Source: JACMLD01 sp044227095 | GTDB taxonomy: Bacteria; Bacteroidota; Bacteroidia; Chitinophagales; Chitinophagaceae | Assembly (NCBI GenBank): GCA_044227095.1 | Contig: JBGAFV010000001.1 | Coordinates: 2,418,001 to 2,482,000, forward strand | Direction: 5' to 3' | DNA: 64,000 bases | Shown here: positions 53,893 through 63,253 of the stretch, one piece after another | How positions within the stretch are numbered: the stretch's first letter is position 1 | Layout of the letters: each line of letters starts with the position of its first letter | Notes under the pieces: generated by a model | Told to the model about the DNA's origin: nothing | What the model saw: the letters and a program-made list of their open reading frames with translations, nothing else | Database searches by the model: none | Translations under genes and position numbers: made by a program

Positions 53893-53939
53893 TATAACAA
53901 TATTGTTATAACAAGGTAGACGGACAACACGTTGTTATA
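53893..53939 (-). promoter_or_regulatory. Operator block with four TTGTTATA half-sites upstream of hsp20
   Basis: TATAACAATATTGTTATA (53893-53910) is a perfect 18-bp palindrome. A second palindrome, TTGTTATAACAA (53903-53914), overlaps it, and a further TTGTTATA lies at 53932-53939. The block begins 20 bases before the hsp20 start codon, a position suited to repression. It does not match the CIRCE or ROSE elements. Confidence 0.65.
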
Positions 53940-54022
53940 TTTTAAGTCGCAGAAAAAAGTTGTAAAAGACCTCCGGAGTAAATCGGTTACAATCAAGAAT
54001 GATTTTTGTTTTGATTGGTAAG

Positions 54023-56455
54023 TTAATTTCTAATTGCTAGTGTTTGCTCTTTTAAACCTTGTGCAGTTATTTTTATAGTTACCAATCCGGGTTTTTGTGT
54101 TGATTGAATATAAGCCAGCAGTTTTCCATGTAGCACTTTGTGTTTGTTTGCTTTGTAATCTTCATGGCTGGTAGAGCTGCCGCTCTCAAGCCCAAGTAAG
54201 ATAGCAGGGCCTTCTATTGAAACAGTTATTTCATTGTCTGCATTGTAAACAAGGTTGCCGTTTTTATCAACCACATTTATTTCTATATGGGCTAAGCTTT
54301 TTTTATTTTTTGAAAAAACTTTTCTGTCTGTTACTGCTTTTATGGCGTATGCTTCATCTGCAGTTTTTAACGTATAGTGTGTTACTTCATTTCCGTTTTT
54401 ATAACCTTTCACCAATAATTCTCCAGGTTGATAAATTGTAAGCCACGACAAAATTTTTTCTTTTGAATCTTTCAAAATTTTTTTACCAAGCGATTGCCCG
54501 TTCAAAAACAATTCGGCTTCATCGCAATTGGTAAAGCAATTGATTTTTACACTGTCATTGCTATTGTAATTCCAGAGCGGAGCTGCATTTCTACCACCTC
54601 TTCTTGTATTGCCTTGTTTGGATATTGCAGCAGTGCCAATGTAAATCATAGGTTCATCGGTCCACAAACTTTTTCTGAAATAGAATTCTGGTTTTTTAAA
54701 ACCAGCCATATCTATTAAACCCGCTTCAGAACTTCTTGAAGGCCACTGACGTGCTTCTCCGAGGTAATCAATTCCTGTCCAGAGGTATTGTGCAGATATG
54801 TATTCGTTTTCTTCTACTGGTGTCCATGCATTTAATCCCATACCATTTTCACTACCATAAATAATTCTTGCAGGATATTTTTTATGATCATCGGGATAAC
54901 GGAATTCCTGGTAATTATAACCTACAATATCCAATACATCAGGAAATATAGTTTCGTTTGACATAACAACGCCTGCAAGTGCTGCTGTAACAGGGCGTGT
55001 TGTATCATTTTCTTTTACTACCTGCGCAAGCTGCCTGGCTATTTCTCCCATGCGGCTTGCAGCCGGATGATCTGGCAAAAATCCTTTACCATATATCTGC
55101 GGATTATTTCCGGTGTTTAACACCTCATGCGTATAAGGATCGTTGGGATAATCAATTTCATTGCCAATGCTCCACATAATAATGGAAGGATGATTAAAAT
55201 TTCTCAGCACCATATCTTTTACATCACGGTCGGCCCATTCTTTAAAGTATTCATGGTAACCATCATTACCTGGTTTTCCAACATTCCATCCTTTTATCCA
55301 TTTGTTTTTTCCGGTTTCCCATTCGTCAAATGCTTCGTCCATAACAAGCAAACCCATGCTGTCGCATAAGTTGTACAAATAATCAGCATGCGGGTTGTGG
55401 CTCATGCGCAGTGAATTGCAGCCTGCTTCTTTTAAAATGCGCAATCGCCTTTCCCAAACTTCTTGTGGTAATGCTACACCCAAAGCGCCTGCATCATCAT
55501 GTACACAAACACCTTTTATTTTTATGTTTTCATCGTTAAGAAAAAAACCTTTGTCTGCATCAAATTTTATTTTTCTTATGCCAACCTGTTGTAGATCATC
55601 ATCCAGTTTTTTTCCTGCTGCAAACAGATCTGTTTTAAGTGTATACAATTCGGGATTTTTTAAAGACCATAGTGCAGGATTGGTTACTTGTAATTTGATG
55701 TTTACACTAAAACTTTTACCCGCAGTTGTTTTTATAGATTGTTCTGCTTTAGCAACCTGTATACCTGCTTTATTAAAAAGACCACATTTTACAAGTACAT
55801 CTGCATTGGTTGCTGAATGGTTTGTTAGTGATACTGCAATATTTGCGAACGCTTTTTCTTTAGTAATTTCAGGCGTAGAAAAATTTACACCCCATAAATT
55901 TATGCTGATAGGATTGGTTGCAATAAGGTAAACATTCCTGTAAATGCCAGAACCTGTATACCATCTTGAATCTGCAAATTCTGTATGATCTGCTTTTACA
56001 GCAATTGTATTTATACCTGTTTTATTTAAAAATTTTGTAAGCTCATATTGAAAAGGGATAAAACCATTTGGGCGTTTGCCGAGGTAATGGCCGTTAATCC
56101 ACACCTCGCTGTTTTTATAAACACCATCAAAATAGATGTAAACGTTTTTCGATAGCATGTTTGCAGGAACTGAGAAATTTTTACGGTACCATCCAATACC
56201 TCCGGGAAGGTATGCAGTAGCACTTGCCCATTGTTCATCAAACGGTCCTTCAATGCTCCAGTCGTGCGGAAGGTTTACCTGGCGCCATGTCTTATCATCA
56301 AATAAAATGTTTTCAGCTTTAGCAGCATCTCCTTTAAAAAATTTCCAGTTATCGTTAAATAAAACTACCTGGCGTGTTTGTGCAAATGAAAAATATCCTG
56401 AAAGAAAAATGATCAAGAGTAAGACTATCCGTTTGCAATACATTATTACTGGCAT
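54023..56455 (-). CDS. GH2-family glycosidase (beta-galactosidase-like), exported (810 aa)
   Basis: A large secreted exo-glycosidase of family GH2. Signal peptide RIVLLLIIFLSGYFSFAQ; the start could also be the Met four codons in (56443). Domain order: sugar-binding beta-sandwich (WRQVNLPHDWSIEGPF, GIGWYRKNFSVP), immunoglobulin-like, catalytic TIM barrel with acid/base E433 in WSIGNEIDYP and nucleophile E536 in YGSENGMG, then a C-terminal beta domain as in Bacteroidota beta-galactosidases. Both catalytic Glu residues are present. Exact sugar specificity (galactose, glucuronate or mannose) is not resolvable. Confidence 0.94.
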   Translation of the reverse strand: MPVIMYCKRIVLLLIIFLSGYFSFAQTRQVVLFNDNWKFFKGDAAKAENILFDDKTWRQVNLPHDWSIEGPFDEQWASATAYLPGGIGWYRKNFSVPANMLSKNVYIYFDGVYKNSEVWINGHYLGKRPNGFIPFQYELTKFLNKTGINTIAVKADHTEFADSRWYTGSGIYRNVYLIATNPISINLWGVNFSTPEITKEKAFANIAVSLTNHSATNADVLVKCGLFNKAGIQVAKAEQSIKTTAGKSFSVNIKLQVTNPALWSLKNPELYTLKTDLFAAGKKLDDDLQQVGIRKIKFDADKGFFLNDENIKIKGVCVHDDAGALGVALPQEVWERRLRILKEAGCNSLRMSHNPHADYLYNLCDSMGLLVMDEAFDEWETGKNKWIKGWNVGKPGNDGYHEYFKEWADRDVKDMVLRNFNHPSIIMWSIGNEIDYPNDPYTHEVLNTGNNPQIYGKGFLPDHPAASRMGEIARQLAQVVKENDTTRPVTAALAGVVMSNETIFPDVLDIVGYNYQEFRYPDDHKKYPARIIYGSENGMGLNAWTPVEENEYISAQYLWTGIDYLGEARQWPSRSSEAGLIDMAGFKKPEFYFRKSLWTDEPMIYIGTAAISKQGNTRRGGRNAAPLWNYNSNDSVKINCFTNCDEAELFLNGQSLGKKILKDSKEKILSWLTIYQPGELLVKGYKNGNEVTHYTLKTADEAYAIKAVTDRKVFSKNKKSLAHIEINVVDKNGNLVYNADNEITVSIEGPAILLGLESGSSTSHEDYKANKHKVLHGKLLAYIQSTQKPGLVTIKITAQGLKEQTLAIRN

Positions 56456-56607
56456 GTTTGTGGGTTTTTTAGCGCAGCAATAATACGGTTTAAATGTGTA
56501 TGCGTCTTTAATTGATAGTTAGAAAGGGTATGCGCATAGCGGAGTTAATGCCTTTTTAATTGGCGATATCTATTTTCAGCAACATAAAACTTATTTCAAT
56601 ACCCGGT

Positions 56608-56832
56608 TTAATGCCCCCTTTTAGATGTGTCTTTCAAAGTATCTTTTTTTGCAAAAGCTGTGTCGGCTAATGAAGGATTTGTAGCACTGCTGTTATTGGC
56701 AGGGACTACTACGATACTGTCTGTTCTTACAGATGCACTGTCTGAGTTTGTTGGAGTTCCGGCATTGTTGCTGCAACTATTGGCCAATATTGTACAAATA
56801 ATAAGTGCGGGAACAAAATGTATTTTTTTCAT
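56608..56832 (-). CDS. Small Ser/Thr/Asn-rich lipoprotein (74 aa)
   Basis: MKKIHFVPALIICTILANSCSNN is a clear lipoprotein signal with lipidated Cys at 20. The mature ~55 residues are low-complexity (Ser, Thr, Asn, Asp) and end KKDTLKDTSKRGH. Likely a small surface or periplasmic lipoprotein of unknown role, transcribed alone. Confidence 0.72.
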   Translation of the reverse strand: MKKIHFVPALIICTILANSCSNNAGTPTNSDSASVRTDSIVVVPANNSSATNPSLADTAFAKKDTLKDTSKRGH

Positions 56833-56954
56833 TGTTTTTTTTCAAAGGGTATTTAAAAAATCATGCCAGCAACATTTGTACGGGAGAAATAACGCATGGT
56901 GAGCAGTTGTTGCTTTTTTTACACGTTATAAGAACAGGGCGATGGTATAAAATA

Positions 56955-56980
56955 AAAGAACCGGCATTTGCCGGTTCTTT
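56955..56980 (-). terminator. Intrinsic terminator downstream of the NarL-type regulator
   Basis: Perfect 11-bp stem (56955-56965 with 56970-56980) with a four-base loop. On the minus strand it is followed by a T-rich run (TTATTTTAT), which suits termination of the 57188-57838 gene. Confidence 0.8.
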
Positions 56981-57187
56981 CGTGCTAAAAAGGTTTCAGT
57001 AAACAGCCATCGTTAGCTTTTACAAGGATTGGGGATATTTGGATTCAACGGGTGGTTTTTCACAGATATTGTTAGGCCTAATGGTAATTTCATTTTGTAT
57101 ATTGGATATATGATAGGCTTACGAGAAAAATATTATTTGATCTTTCATTCTATTGGATAAATAGGATACTCTATAAGTATACAGGTA

Positions 57188-57838
57188 CTACAAAAACACT
57201 GCAGATGAATTAATGAAATTGATAAGCGATGCTGTGTTTTTAAGTTTCAATTTTTTCAGGATATTATGACGATGAACTTCTACAGTACGTAAAGAAATAA
57301 AAAGCTTTGCTGCAATTTCTCTTGAAGAAGAACCTTCTTTAAGCAGGTTGATAATTTCAAGTTCGCGGTTGGTAATTGCATTTACATCTGGTTGAGACAT
57401 TGTTTCTTCACCAAGTGTCTGGTCGGAAATAATATCTTTAATTTCTGTGCAGATGTATTTATTGCCCTGGCTTACTTCCATTATAGCGTGAAGCATTTCT
57501 TCTCTTGAAGAATTTTTAGTAACATAACCCTTAGCACCCATTTGCAACATCTTTTTTACATACAGCGGCTGCGAGTAGGATGAAACGCTTATCACCTGCG
57601 AACCCGGTTGTTGTTTCCTGATTTTTTGTGTTGCTTCAAGACCTGCAAATACCGGGGTATTAATGTCCATTAAAACAACATCCGGGCGTTTGTCTGATGT
57701 TAATTCTACGGCTTTGTCTGCGTCTCCGCATTCTGCTACAACCATAAAACGAGAATCAAGATTGAGCATGTAAGCCCATGTGTCTCTGTTTAACTTTGAG
57801 TCATCTGCAATTAGTACACGAATTTTGTTCATAAACAT
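57188..57838 (-). CDS. NarL/FixJ-type response regulator (216 aa)
   Basis: The N-terminal receiver domain has the acidic pair D12-D13, phosphoacceptor D58 (VLMDINTPVF) and conserved Lys 108 in GYVTKNSS. The C-terminal LuxR-type helix-turn-helix is ITNRELEIINLLKEGSSSREIAAKLFISLRTVEVHRHNILKKLKLKN. No sensor kinase gene is adjacent, so it is an orphan regulator. A second, related regulator lies 525 bases upstream on the same strand. The intervening DNA is rich in GTACTAC/GTAGTAC motifs that could be regulatory targets. Confidence 0.94.
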   Translation of the reverse strand: MFMNKIRVLIADDSKLNRDTWAYMLNLDSRFMVVAECGDADKAVELTSDKRPDVVLMDINTPVFAGLEATQKIRKQQPGSQVISVSSYSQPLYVKKMLQMGAKGYVTKNSSREEMLHAIMEVSQGNKYICTEIKDIISDQTLGEETMSQPDVNAITNRELEIINLLKEGSSSREIAAKLFISLRTVEVHRHNILKKLKLKNTASLINFINSSAVFL

Positions 57839-58362
57839 TAGATTTAAATTATTAGGGAATAGGTAGTTTAAATTTTATAGTGTTGTTCAGAAAAATATTT
57901 AGTGTCTGTGTATTTATTCTCTTTATGTATCTATTAATTTGATAACACGAAATAACAATTCATAACATGTAAAAAAAATAGTACTACGTTCATATATGGG
58001 GTACTATTACATAAGGATATTACGTAGTACAGTTACTACAATATTCAAAAAAAATCTAAATAAAACTGTAGCGATGTGGGTTGTTATCGTATTAGCCGGT
58101 AACTTTTATTATACAATATGTAAAGAGCGATGTTTAAACAAATGTATACGTGTAAATGGGTATGGCAGGTAGTAGTATATTCTTGTTTCCTGTAGTAGTT
58201 GTACTACTTATTGTGCTTTGTGCGAGCTGCGGATATAGTTTGAAGCGGTAAATAGAAGCAAAATCAAATAAAGTCAGGAGAAGTGCAGGTAGGAAAAAGT
58301 GTTGTTACTTATCTATTATTATTAGAAATAGTACTGGTAAACCTAAGCACATTGTAAGCTGT
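57839..58362. other. Intergenic region with clustered GTACTAC/GTAGTAC motifs
   Basis: No gene of merit. GTACTACGT (57981-57989) and ACGTAGTAC (58022-58030) form a perfect 9-bp inverted repeat. GTAGTAGT and GTAGTTGTACTAC occur further on, near 58171-58217. The clustering ahead of a LuxR-type regulator gene suggests binding sites for it or its neighbour. Confidence 0.5.
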
Positions 58363-58995
58363 TCAGTTGGAAAGCAGCTTGTTTTCTAATGCGTAGATTG
58401 TAAGATCGGCGTTGGTTTTTAAATTCATTTTTGTAAGTATCCTGGCCCTGTAGGTACTTACTGTTGTTACACTTAACAGCATTTGTGTGGCAATATCCGA
58501 TACAGACTTGCCGGAAGCAATTAATTTAAACACTTCAAATTCTCTGTCAGACAACAACTCGTGTGGTTGTTTGGCACTGTCTTTATCCAGGTCGGCTATT
58601 AGTTGATCGGCTATATTAGGAGTAATGTATTTTTTCCCTTGCAGAATACGGCGAACGGCCAGCAACAGTTCTTCGGGCGGGGTGTCTTTGTTAAGATATC
58701 CGGATGCACCAGCCTTTAATGCCCTCATTGCATATTGCTCTTCGGTGTGACCGCTTAATACCAATACAGGTAATTTAGGAAATTCTGCTTTTATTTGCTG
58801 AAGGGCTTCCATACCAGATCTGCCGGGCATAGAAATATCAGTAATGATAAGATCCCATTCTTCTTTAATAATTTTCTTTATAAGAATTTCAGCATCTGAG
58901 CCTTCTTCAATATAGGCAGATGGATATTCGTCTTGCAAAATTTGTTTCAGGCCACGTCTTACAATAGTGTGGTCATCGGCTATATAAATTCTCAT
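58363..58995 (-). CDS. NarL/FixJ-type response regulator (210 aa)
   Basis: A receiver domain with D7-D8, phosphoacceptor D53 (LIITDISMPG) and Lys 104 in GYLNKDTPPEE, followed by a LuxR-type DNA-binding domain (LSDREFEVFKLIASGKSVSDIATQMLLSVTTVSTYRARILTKMNLKTN). Like its neighbour at 57188, it has no adjacent histidine kinase. Both probably answer to hybrid kinases elsewhere, as is usual in Bacteroidota. The region upstream is a long gene-free stretch. Confidence 0.94.
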   Translation of the reverse strand: MRIYIADDHTIVRRGLKQILQDEYPSAYIEEGSDAEILIKKIIKEEWDLIITDISMPGRSGMEALQQIKAEFPKLPVLVLSGHTEEQYAMRALKAGASGYLNKDTPPEELLLAVRRILQGKKYITPNIADQLIADLDKDSAKQPHELLSDREFEVFKLIASGKSVSDIATQMLLSVTTVSTYRARILTKMNLKTNADLTIYALENKLLSN

Positions 58996-59850
58996 AAATT
59001 TTCCTGGTTATTTAAAATTATAACCATACGCAAAAGTTGATGTTTCCTGAAATAAATATAAATGCTGTCAATAGGGTGCTGCAATAAATTAAGCCTGGGC
59101 GAAAATATATTTGTTTTAACTCAACTGAGCCCCATTGCAGGGCAGTTATTGTATTGGAAGGCCTATATCCACCTCTTTCAATTTTGAACATATTGGATTT
59201 TGCAAATTTACAATTGTAGTTCATGTACAGATAAGGTTGTGATATCTTTCTAACGATACAATCAGCATTTCTATATAAAATGTTTAATTAAAATCAATTA
59301 ATAAGTAATAGATCGTAACAAATGTATAGGATTCCTATTGATTAATATTCCGACATATAAAAACAATTTATATTTTGTTGATCATTGTTAATCTGGGAAC
59401 TTATTTTCCAAGTTTTTTGAGATTAAGTTCAAATTTTACAGCGCCAAGGTTGCACAATTGTGAATAAACCCTCATAAACCCGCAATCTCTTAAGCGTTGT
59501 ATATCACTTGTAACTTGTAATGTAAGCTTACTCATTAACCAGTTTACAGGATTGATTCCTTTAATAAGATATGTATTCGCAAACTTGTCCAGCCTTTAAG
59601 GCATTAGTACTGCATTTCCTCTATTAAGTTATTATTCAGGCTTTACACTTACTAATGTACAGAAATTCTTCGGTTGTTGCCGGTTTTACACTTATTTAAA
59701 GTTGTATCTTTTAGAGGTTGTTTGCTTAATACATTTGTATTATCATTTAAAAATATTTATCGTTCCGGAATATCGTATTAATCAGTTATCTGATTAATAA
59801 AAGACAATTATGATAATCTTTATCCTTTAGCATTGCTTAAAAACTTTAGT
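58996..59850. other. Long gene-free stretch before DinB gene
   Basis: About 850 AT-rich bases with no convincing gene; a 68-codon minus-strand frame (59018-59224) looks random. A 10-bp perfect palindrome CACAATTGTG lies at 59453-59462. A -7-like box TACATTTG occurs at 59730-59737, in a position to serve the DinB gene. Small RNAs cannot be excluded. Confidence 0.4.
59776..59799 (+). promoter_or_regulatory. Inverted repeat upstream of DinB gene
   Basis: TATTAATCAG (59776-59785) and CTGATTAATA (59790-59799) are perfect complements around a TTAT loop, 51 bases before the ATG and about 40 bases after the TACATTTG box. No T-tract follows, so an operator or mRNA-leader hairpin is likelier than a terminator. 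Confidence 0.45.
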
Positions 59851-60366
59851 ATGACAGAAGTAAAAAAGCCAGAAGTATGGTTGCGTGGACCACTGCCAGG
59901 TATCTTACCAGCATTGCAGCCGGTAGCACATGCTTTACTACAGGCACTAGAAGAAGTTACTATAATAATGAAAGATTTTCCCGATCCATTGTTGTGGAAG
60001 AGATCGGCAGGAATGGCTTCGGTTGGTTTTCATTTGCAACATATGAAAGGAGTTCTTGACAGATTATTTACTTATGCAGAAGATAAGATGCTTACATCCG
60101 AGCAACTCCAGGCACTTTCGGAAGAAGGGCAACCAAGGCAAAACCTTACTACAGGTATTTTAATAAGCCACTTTAACCAGGCCGTAAATTTTTCTTTGGA
60201 TAGAATAAAGAATACCCCAGAACACACATTGTACCACAGCAGGGGAGTAGGAAGGGCGCAAATACCCAGTACTGTGTTTGGGTTAATGGTACATGCCGCG
60301 GAGCATACCATGCGCCATTTGGGACAATTATTGGTAACAGCGGCAGTAGTAAAAGAGACGCCTTAA
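59851..60366 (+). CDS. DinB-fold four-helix metalloprotein (171 aa)
   Basis: ATG 59851 is preferred over the upstream TTG. The protein shows a DinB/YfiT-type four-helix pattern with potential metal ligands: His in VGFHLQHMKGVLDRL and the pair in MVHAAEHTMRHLGQL. The superfamily includes thiol-dependent transferases and uncharacterised stress proteins; the substrate here is unknown. The gene is convergent with the OB-like gene, with only four bases between the stops. Confidence 0.85.
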   Translation: MTEVKKPEVWLRGPLPGILPALQPVAHALLQALEEVTIIMKDFPDPLLWKRSAGMASVGFHLQHMKGVLDRLFTYAEDKMLTSEQLQALSEEGQPRQNLTTGILISHFNQAVNFSLDRIKNTPEHTLYHSRGVGRAQIPSTVFGLMVHAAEHTMRHLGQLLVTAAVVKETP

Positions 60367-60370
60367 AAAA

Positions 60371-61096
60371 TTATACAAGCGAAATCACAATTTTTGTATC
60401 GCTTAAGTAGGTAATCATTGTTTTTAATTCTACACCTTCTTTTAGAGAACTGGTTACTTCTTTTGCTGCCGGAAGCTTTGCCCGTATTTTATCTCCTATA
60501 AGATTAACGTAAATGCCATGGGGTGTAATTTTATAAACGATAGCATTAACAACAGTTTTGTTGTTGAAGTATTTTTGTGCTTTTATAAATTCAGGAATAT
60601 ACCTGTGATAAAAAAGTGTTGCACTTAATTTTTCCGGCCTTTCAAGATTGTGTAGTTGAAATAAAACAGGCTCATTCAATTTGCTTGTATCGGGTGGCAG
60701 TTCCCAGGGAGATAAATTAAGCGGAAAGAATTGATAACTGCCGGTTTCTTTTACAAAGTATTTGTCATCTGCATATTTAAGGTAACCCGTAAACTGGTTG
60801 TTGGTACGTGCACGGTTAACCAGGTTTCCCAAAACATTATTGAAACGATAACGGATTTCCTCTGCTACCATTTTATCGCCCCGGGCTGAACGTTCAAGTT
60901 TAAAAAAGACTTCATCGCCCTCGTGAAATTTATGTATTTTTTTTATTAGCTTTTGTTCTATCAGTTTGTTTTGCCTGGCTTCATCCACCTTGCCATTAAC
61001 CGATTTCTTTTTATTGTTTCGGGTATATTCTATGGTAACATAATGTTTGTCGTGGTGTACAAAACTTATTTTGCCTTCCAGTATAGTTTCATCCAT
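60371..61096 (-). CDS. Protein with several OB/S1-like segments (241 aa)
   Basis: Not recognised as a named family. It seems to contain three beta-barrel-like segments: about 5-85 (LEGKISFVHHDKHYVTIEY, KFHEGDEVFFKLERS), 98-170 (NQFTGYLKYADDKYFVKETGSYQFFPLNL) and 178-241 (NNKTVVNAIVYKITPHGIYVNLIGDKIRAKLPAAKEV). The last resembles an S1 domain, and the first is reminiscent of cold-shock or ribosomal OB proteins. High Lys content suggests RNA binding in the cytoplasm. Prediction rests on pattern only; it stands alone on the minus strand, followed by the exported TPR-like gene upstream. Confidence 0.65.
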   Translation of the reverse strand: MDETILEGKISFVHHDKHYVTIEYTRNNKKKSVNGKVDEARQNKLIEQKLIKKIHKFHEGDEVFFKLERSARGDKMVAEEIRYRFNNVLGNLVNRARTNNQFTGYLKYADDKYFVKETGSYQFFPLNLSPWELPPDTSKLNEPVLFQLHNLERPEKLSATLFYHRYIPEFIKAQKYFNNKTVVNAIVYKITPHGIYVNLIGDKIRAKLPAAKEVTSSLKEGVELKTMITYLSDTKIVISLV

Positions 61097-61123
61097 AATG
61101 TTTGCATTTGCTGCGGTATTATA

Positions 61124-61918
61124 TTACCTGTTGTTTTCGTAATAAGATTTTGCAATTATACCTTCCCTTCTTAATACTTCAATTTTATTATTGTACAACA
61201 ACCTGTAATCATCTGCAGCTGCAGAATCGTTTATTGTTTTGAACAATAACATAGAAGTAAAGTAAAAATCCAGCACAGCCTGCCACTGCATTTGTGGTTT
61301 CGATACAAGTATTACAGACTCTTGCTGTATTGCTTTTGCTTTTTCGGCATCATTGTCTTTAAGCAAAAGGCTTACCAGCATATTATTTATTATCAGTACA
61401 CGCAAATCAATTCCTTTCAGTTTCCAAAATTTATTAGAAAGAATAGCGTAGTAAATGGCAGAGTCTGGTTTGTTTTCAAATTCAAAAAGCCTGGCCAAAT
61501 CAAACTGGCAAACGGCAACTTCTGCATTCATATTTTTTAACTGGTATAATGCAATAGCAGTTTCTGTTTCCTGCTTCGATTCAGCCATTTTTCCATTTCT
61601 TCCCAGGAGAAAGCCTTTAAATTTTTTGTTATTGGCTACGCTTAAGGTATCGCCTATTGCAGAAAACAAAGCAATTGCCCTGTCAATATTGGCGATTGAT
61701 TTTTTGTATTGTTTTTGATTTTCTGCAGGATCCTGTCCTTTGTTTTGTATGGAAACCGCAATTGCTTTCAATTCGTTCTTATCCTCTTCGGTAGCCTGGT
61801 TTAAGCGAATTTTTTCTAGCAGCGCATCTGCTTTACTATCATCTGTAAGGGTTGTATAGTTTTGTGTGTATGCAGTAAAAGAAGCACTTACCAGTATCAA
61901 CAATAGCATTAGTTTCAT
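61124..61918 (-). CDS. Exported TPR-like helical protein (264 aa)
   Basis: Signal peptide MKLMLLLILVSASFTAYTQ followed by helix-turn-helix repeats: KSIANIDRAIALFSAIGDTLSVANNKKFKGFLLGRNGKMAESKQETETAIALYQLKNMNAEVAVCQFDLARLFEFENKPDSAIYYAIL. This is the degenerate tetratricopeptide pattern common in periplasmic Bacteroidota proteins and in sensor domains. No catalytic domain is attached. It may scaffold protein interaction in the periplasm. It lies 27 bases upstream of the OB-like gene on the same strand, so the two may be co-transcribed. Confidence 0.72.
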   Translation of the reverse strand: MKLMLLLILVSASFTAYTQNYTTLTDDSKADALLEKIRLNQATEEDKNELKAIAVSIQNKGQDPAENQKQYKKSIANIDRAIALFSAIGDTLSVANNKKFKGFLLGRNGKMAESKQETETAIALYQLKNMNAEVAVCQFDLARLFEFENKPDSAIYYAILSNKFWKLKGIDLRVLIINNMLVSLLLKDNDAEKAKAIQQESVILVSKPQMQWQAVLDFYFTSMLLFKTINDSAAADDYRLLYNNKIEVLRREGIIAKSYYENNR

Positions 61919-61950
61919 AGATGCAATCTTTACTTTACTTTCAAAAAGAA

Positions 61951-63147
61951 TCAGGCTTTTTTACCGGGATAACTCTCTAACGCTTTTTCCAAACAATCCA
62001 TTGCCTCGTTAATGGCATCTGTATTTAATACATAAGCCAATCTTACTTCATCTTTGCCCAGGCCCGGTGTACTGTAAAAACCGGTAGCAGGTGCAAGCAT
62101 CACTGTTTTGTTATTATAGGAAAAAGATTCCAACAACCATTGACAGAATTTATCAGCGTCATCAATTGGCAACCTGGCAATAGCATAGAATGCACCGCCG
62201 GGGTTTGGGCAAAATACACCAGGCATGGCATTCAGCCTTTTCACCAAAATATCTCTTCTCTTTTTATATTCTGCTTTAGTGGTATCAAAATAATTGGCAG
62301 GAAGATTAATTGCCGCTTCGCCCAGTATTTGCGCAAAAGATGGCGGGCTGAGGCGTGCTTGTGCAAATTTCATTGTTGCATCAAGCAGGGCCTGGTTTTT
62401 AGTAACAAAAGCGCCAATGCGTCCCCCGCAGGCACTGTATCTTTTACTGATAGTGTCCATCAGCACAACATTATCATCAATACCTTTTAAATGCATGGCA
62501 CTGGTATGTGTTCCGCTGTAGCAAAATTCACGGTAAGCTTCGTCTGCAAAAAGATATAAATTATGTTTCAGCACTACCTGTTTTAGGGTTTCCATTTCTT
62601 CTGCACTATATAAATAACCCGTTGGGTTATTAGGATTGCAGATAATAATAGCTTTTGTTTTTGGCGTGATTGCCTTTTCAAAATCTGAAATGGGCGGCAA
62701 TGCAAACCCGGTTTCAATAGAAGAAGTAATAGGAACAACCGTTACACCAGCTTCTACTGCAAAGCCATTGTAATTTGCATAAAATGGTTCGGGAATAATT
62801 ACTTCATCGCCTGCATCCATACATGCCATCATACCAAAAAGTATGGCTTCGCTGCCACCGGTTGTAATAAGAATCTGGTTATGGGTTACATCAATACCAA
62901 CGCGTTTATAATACGCTGTAAGTTTTTTACGATAACTCTCATTGCCGGCGCTATGACTGTACTCGAGTACTTTAAAATCTGAATGGCGCACAGCATCCAA
63001 TGCTTGCGGGGGCGTAACAATATCCGGCTGACCAATATTTAAATGAAATACTGTGATGCCCTTTTTTTTAGCAGCTTCTGCAAAAGGAACAAGTTTGCGT
63101 ATGGGTGATGCCGGCATTTGCTGGCCACGTTGGCTAATAGGTAACAT
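61951..63147 (-). CDS. PLP-dependent class I/II aminotransferase (aspartate-type, 398 aa)
   Basis: A fold-type I aminotransferase. NPNNPTGYLYSAEEME (N174 holds the cofactor), DEAYREF with D202 and Y205, and the Schiff-base lysine K235 in DTISKRYSACGGRIG are all present. The N-terminal PIRKLVPFAEAAKKKGITVFHLNIGQPD segment is typical of aspartate/tyrosine-type transaminases of subgroup 1gamma. It interconverts an amino acid and 2-oxoglutarate; aspartate is the first guess but other substrates are common. It starts the group with the two genes downstream on the minus strand (32 bases to the next). Confidence 0.92.
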   Translation of the reverse strand: MLPISQRGQQMPASPIRKLVPFAEAAKKKGITVFHLNIGQPDIVTPPQALDAVRHSDFKVLEYSHSAGNESYRKKLTAYYKRVGIDVTHNQILITTGGSEAILFGMMACMDAGDEVIIPEPFYANYNGFAVEAGVTVVPITSSIETGFALPPISDFEKAITPKTKAIIICNPNNPTGYLYSAEEMETLKQVVLKHNLYLFADEAYREFCYSGTHTSAMHLKGIDDNVVLMDTISKRYSACGGRIGAFVTKNQALLDATMKFAQARLSPPSFAQILGEAAINLPANYFDTTKAEYKKRRDILVKRLNAMPGVFCPNPGGAFYAIARLPIDDADKFCQWLLESFSYNNKTVMLAPATGFYSTPGLGKDEVRLAYVLNTDAINEAMDCLEKALESYPGKKA

Positions 63148-63253
63148 TCAGCAAAAATAAGCACTATGGAATAATGTGGTAAGCATTCTTAAATGTATGC
63201 AAACAGGTGTGTTTGTTTTTTTTAAAGAAAAGTATATTGACGGGCATTAAAAA

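Noticed and set aside
44888..56494. Shared 13-mer AATACGGTTTAAA upstream of the Gfo/Idh gene and of the GH2 gene
   Set aside because: Many 13-base matches are expected by chance among all position pairs in a 64-kb AT-rich window, and the two lie at different distances from their genes.
59018..59224. Minus-strand 68-codon frame upstream of the NarL-type regulator
   Set aside because: No motif, odd composition and no context; treated as chance in AT-rich DNA.
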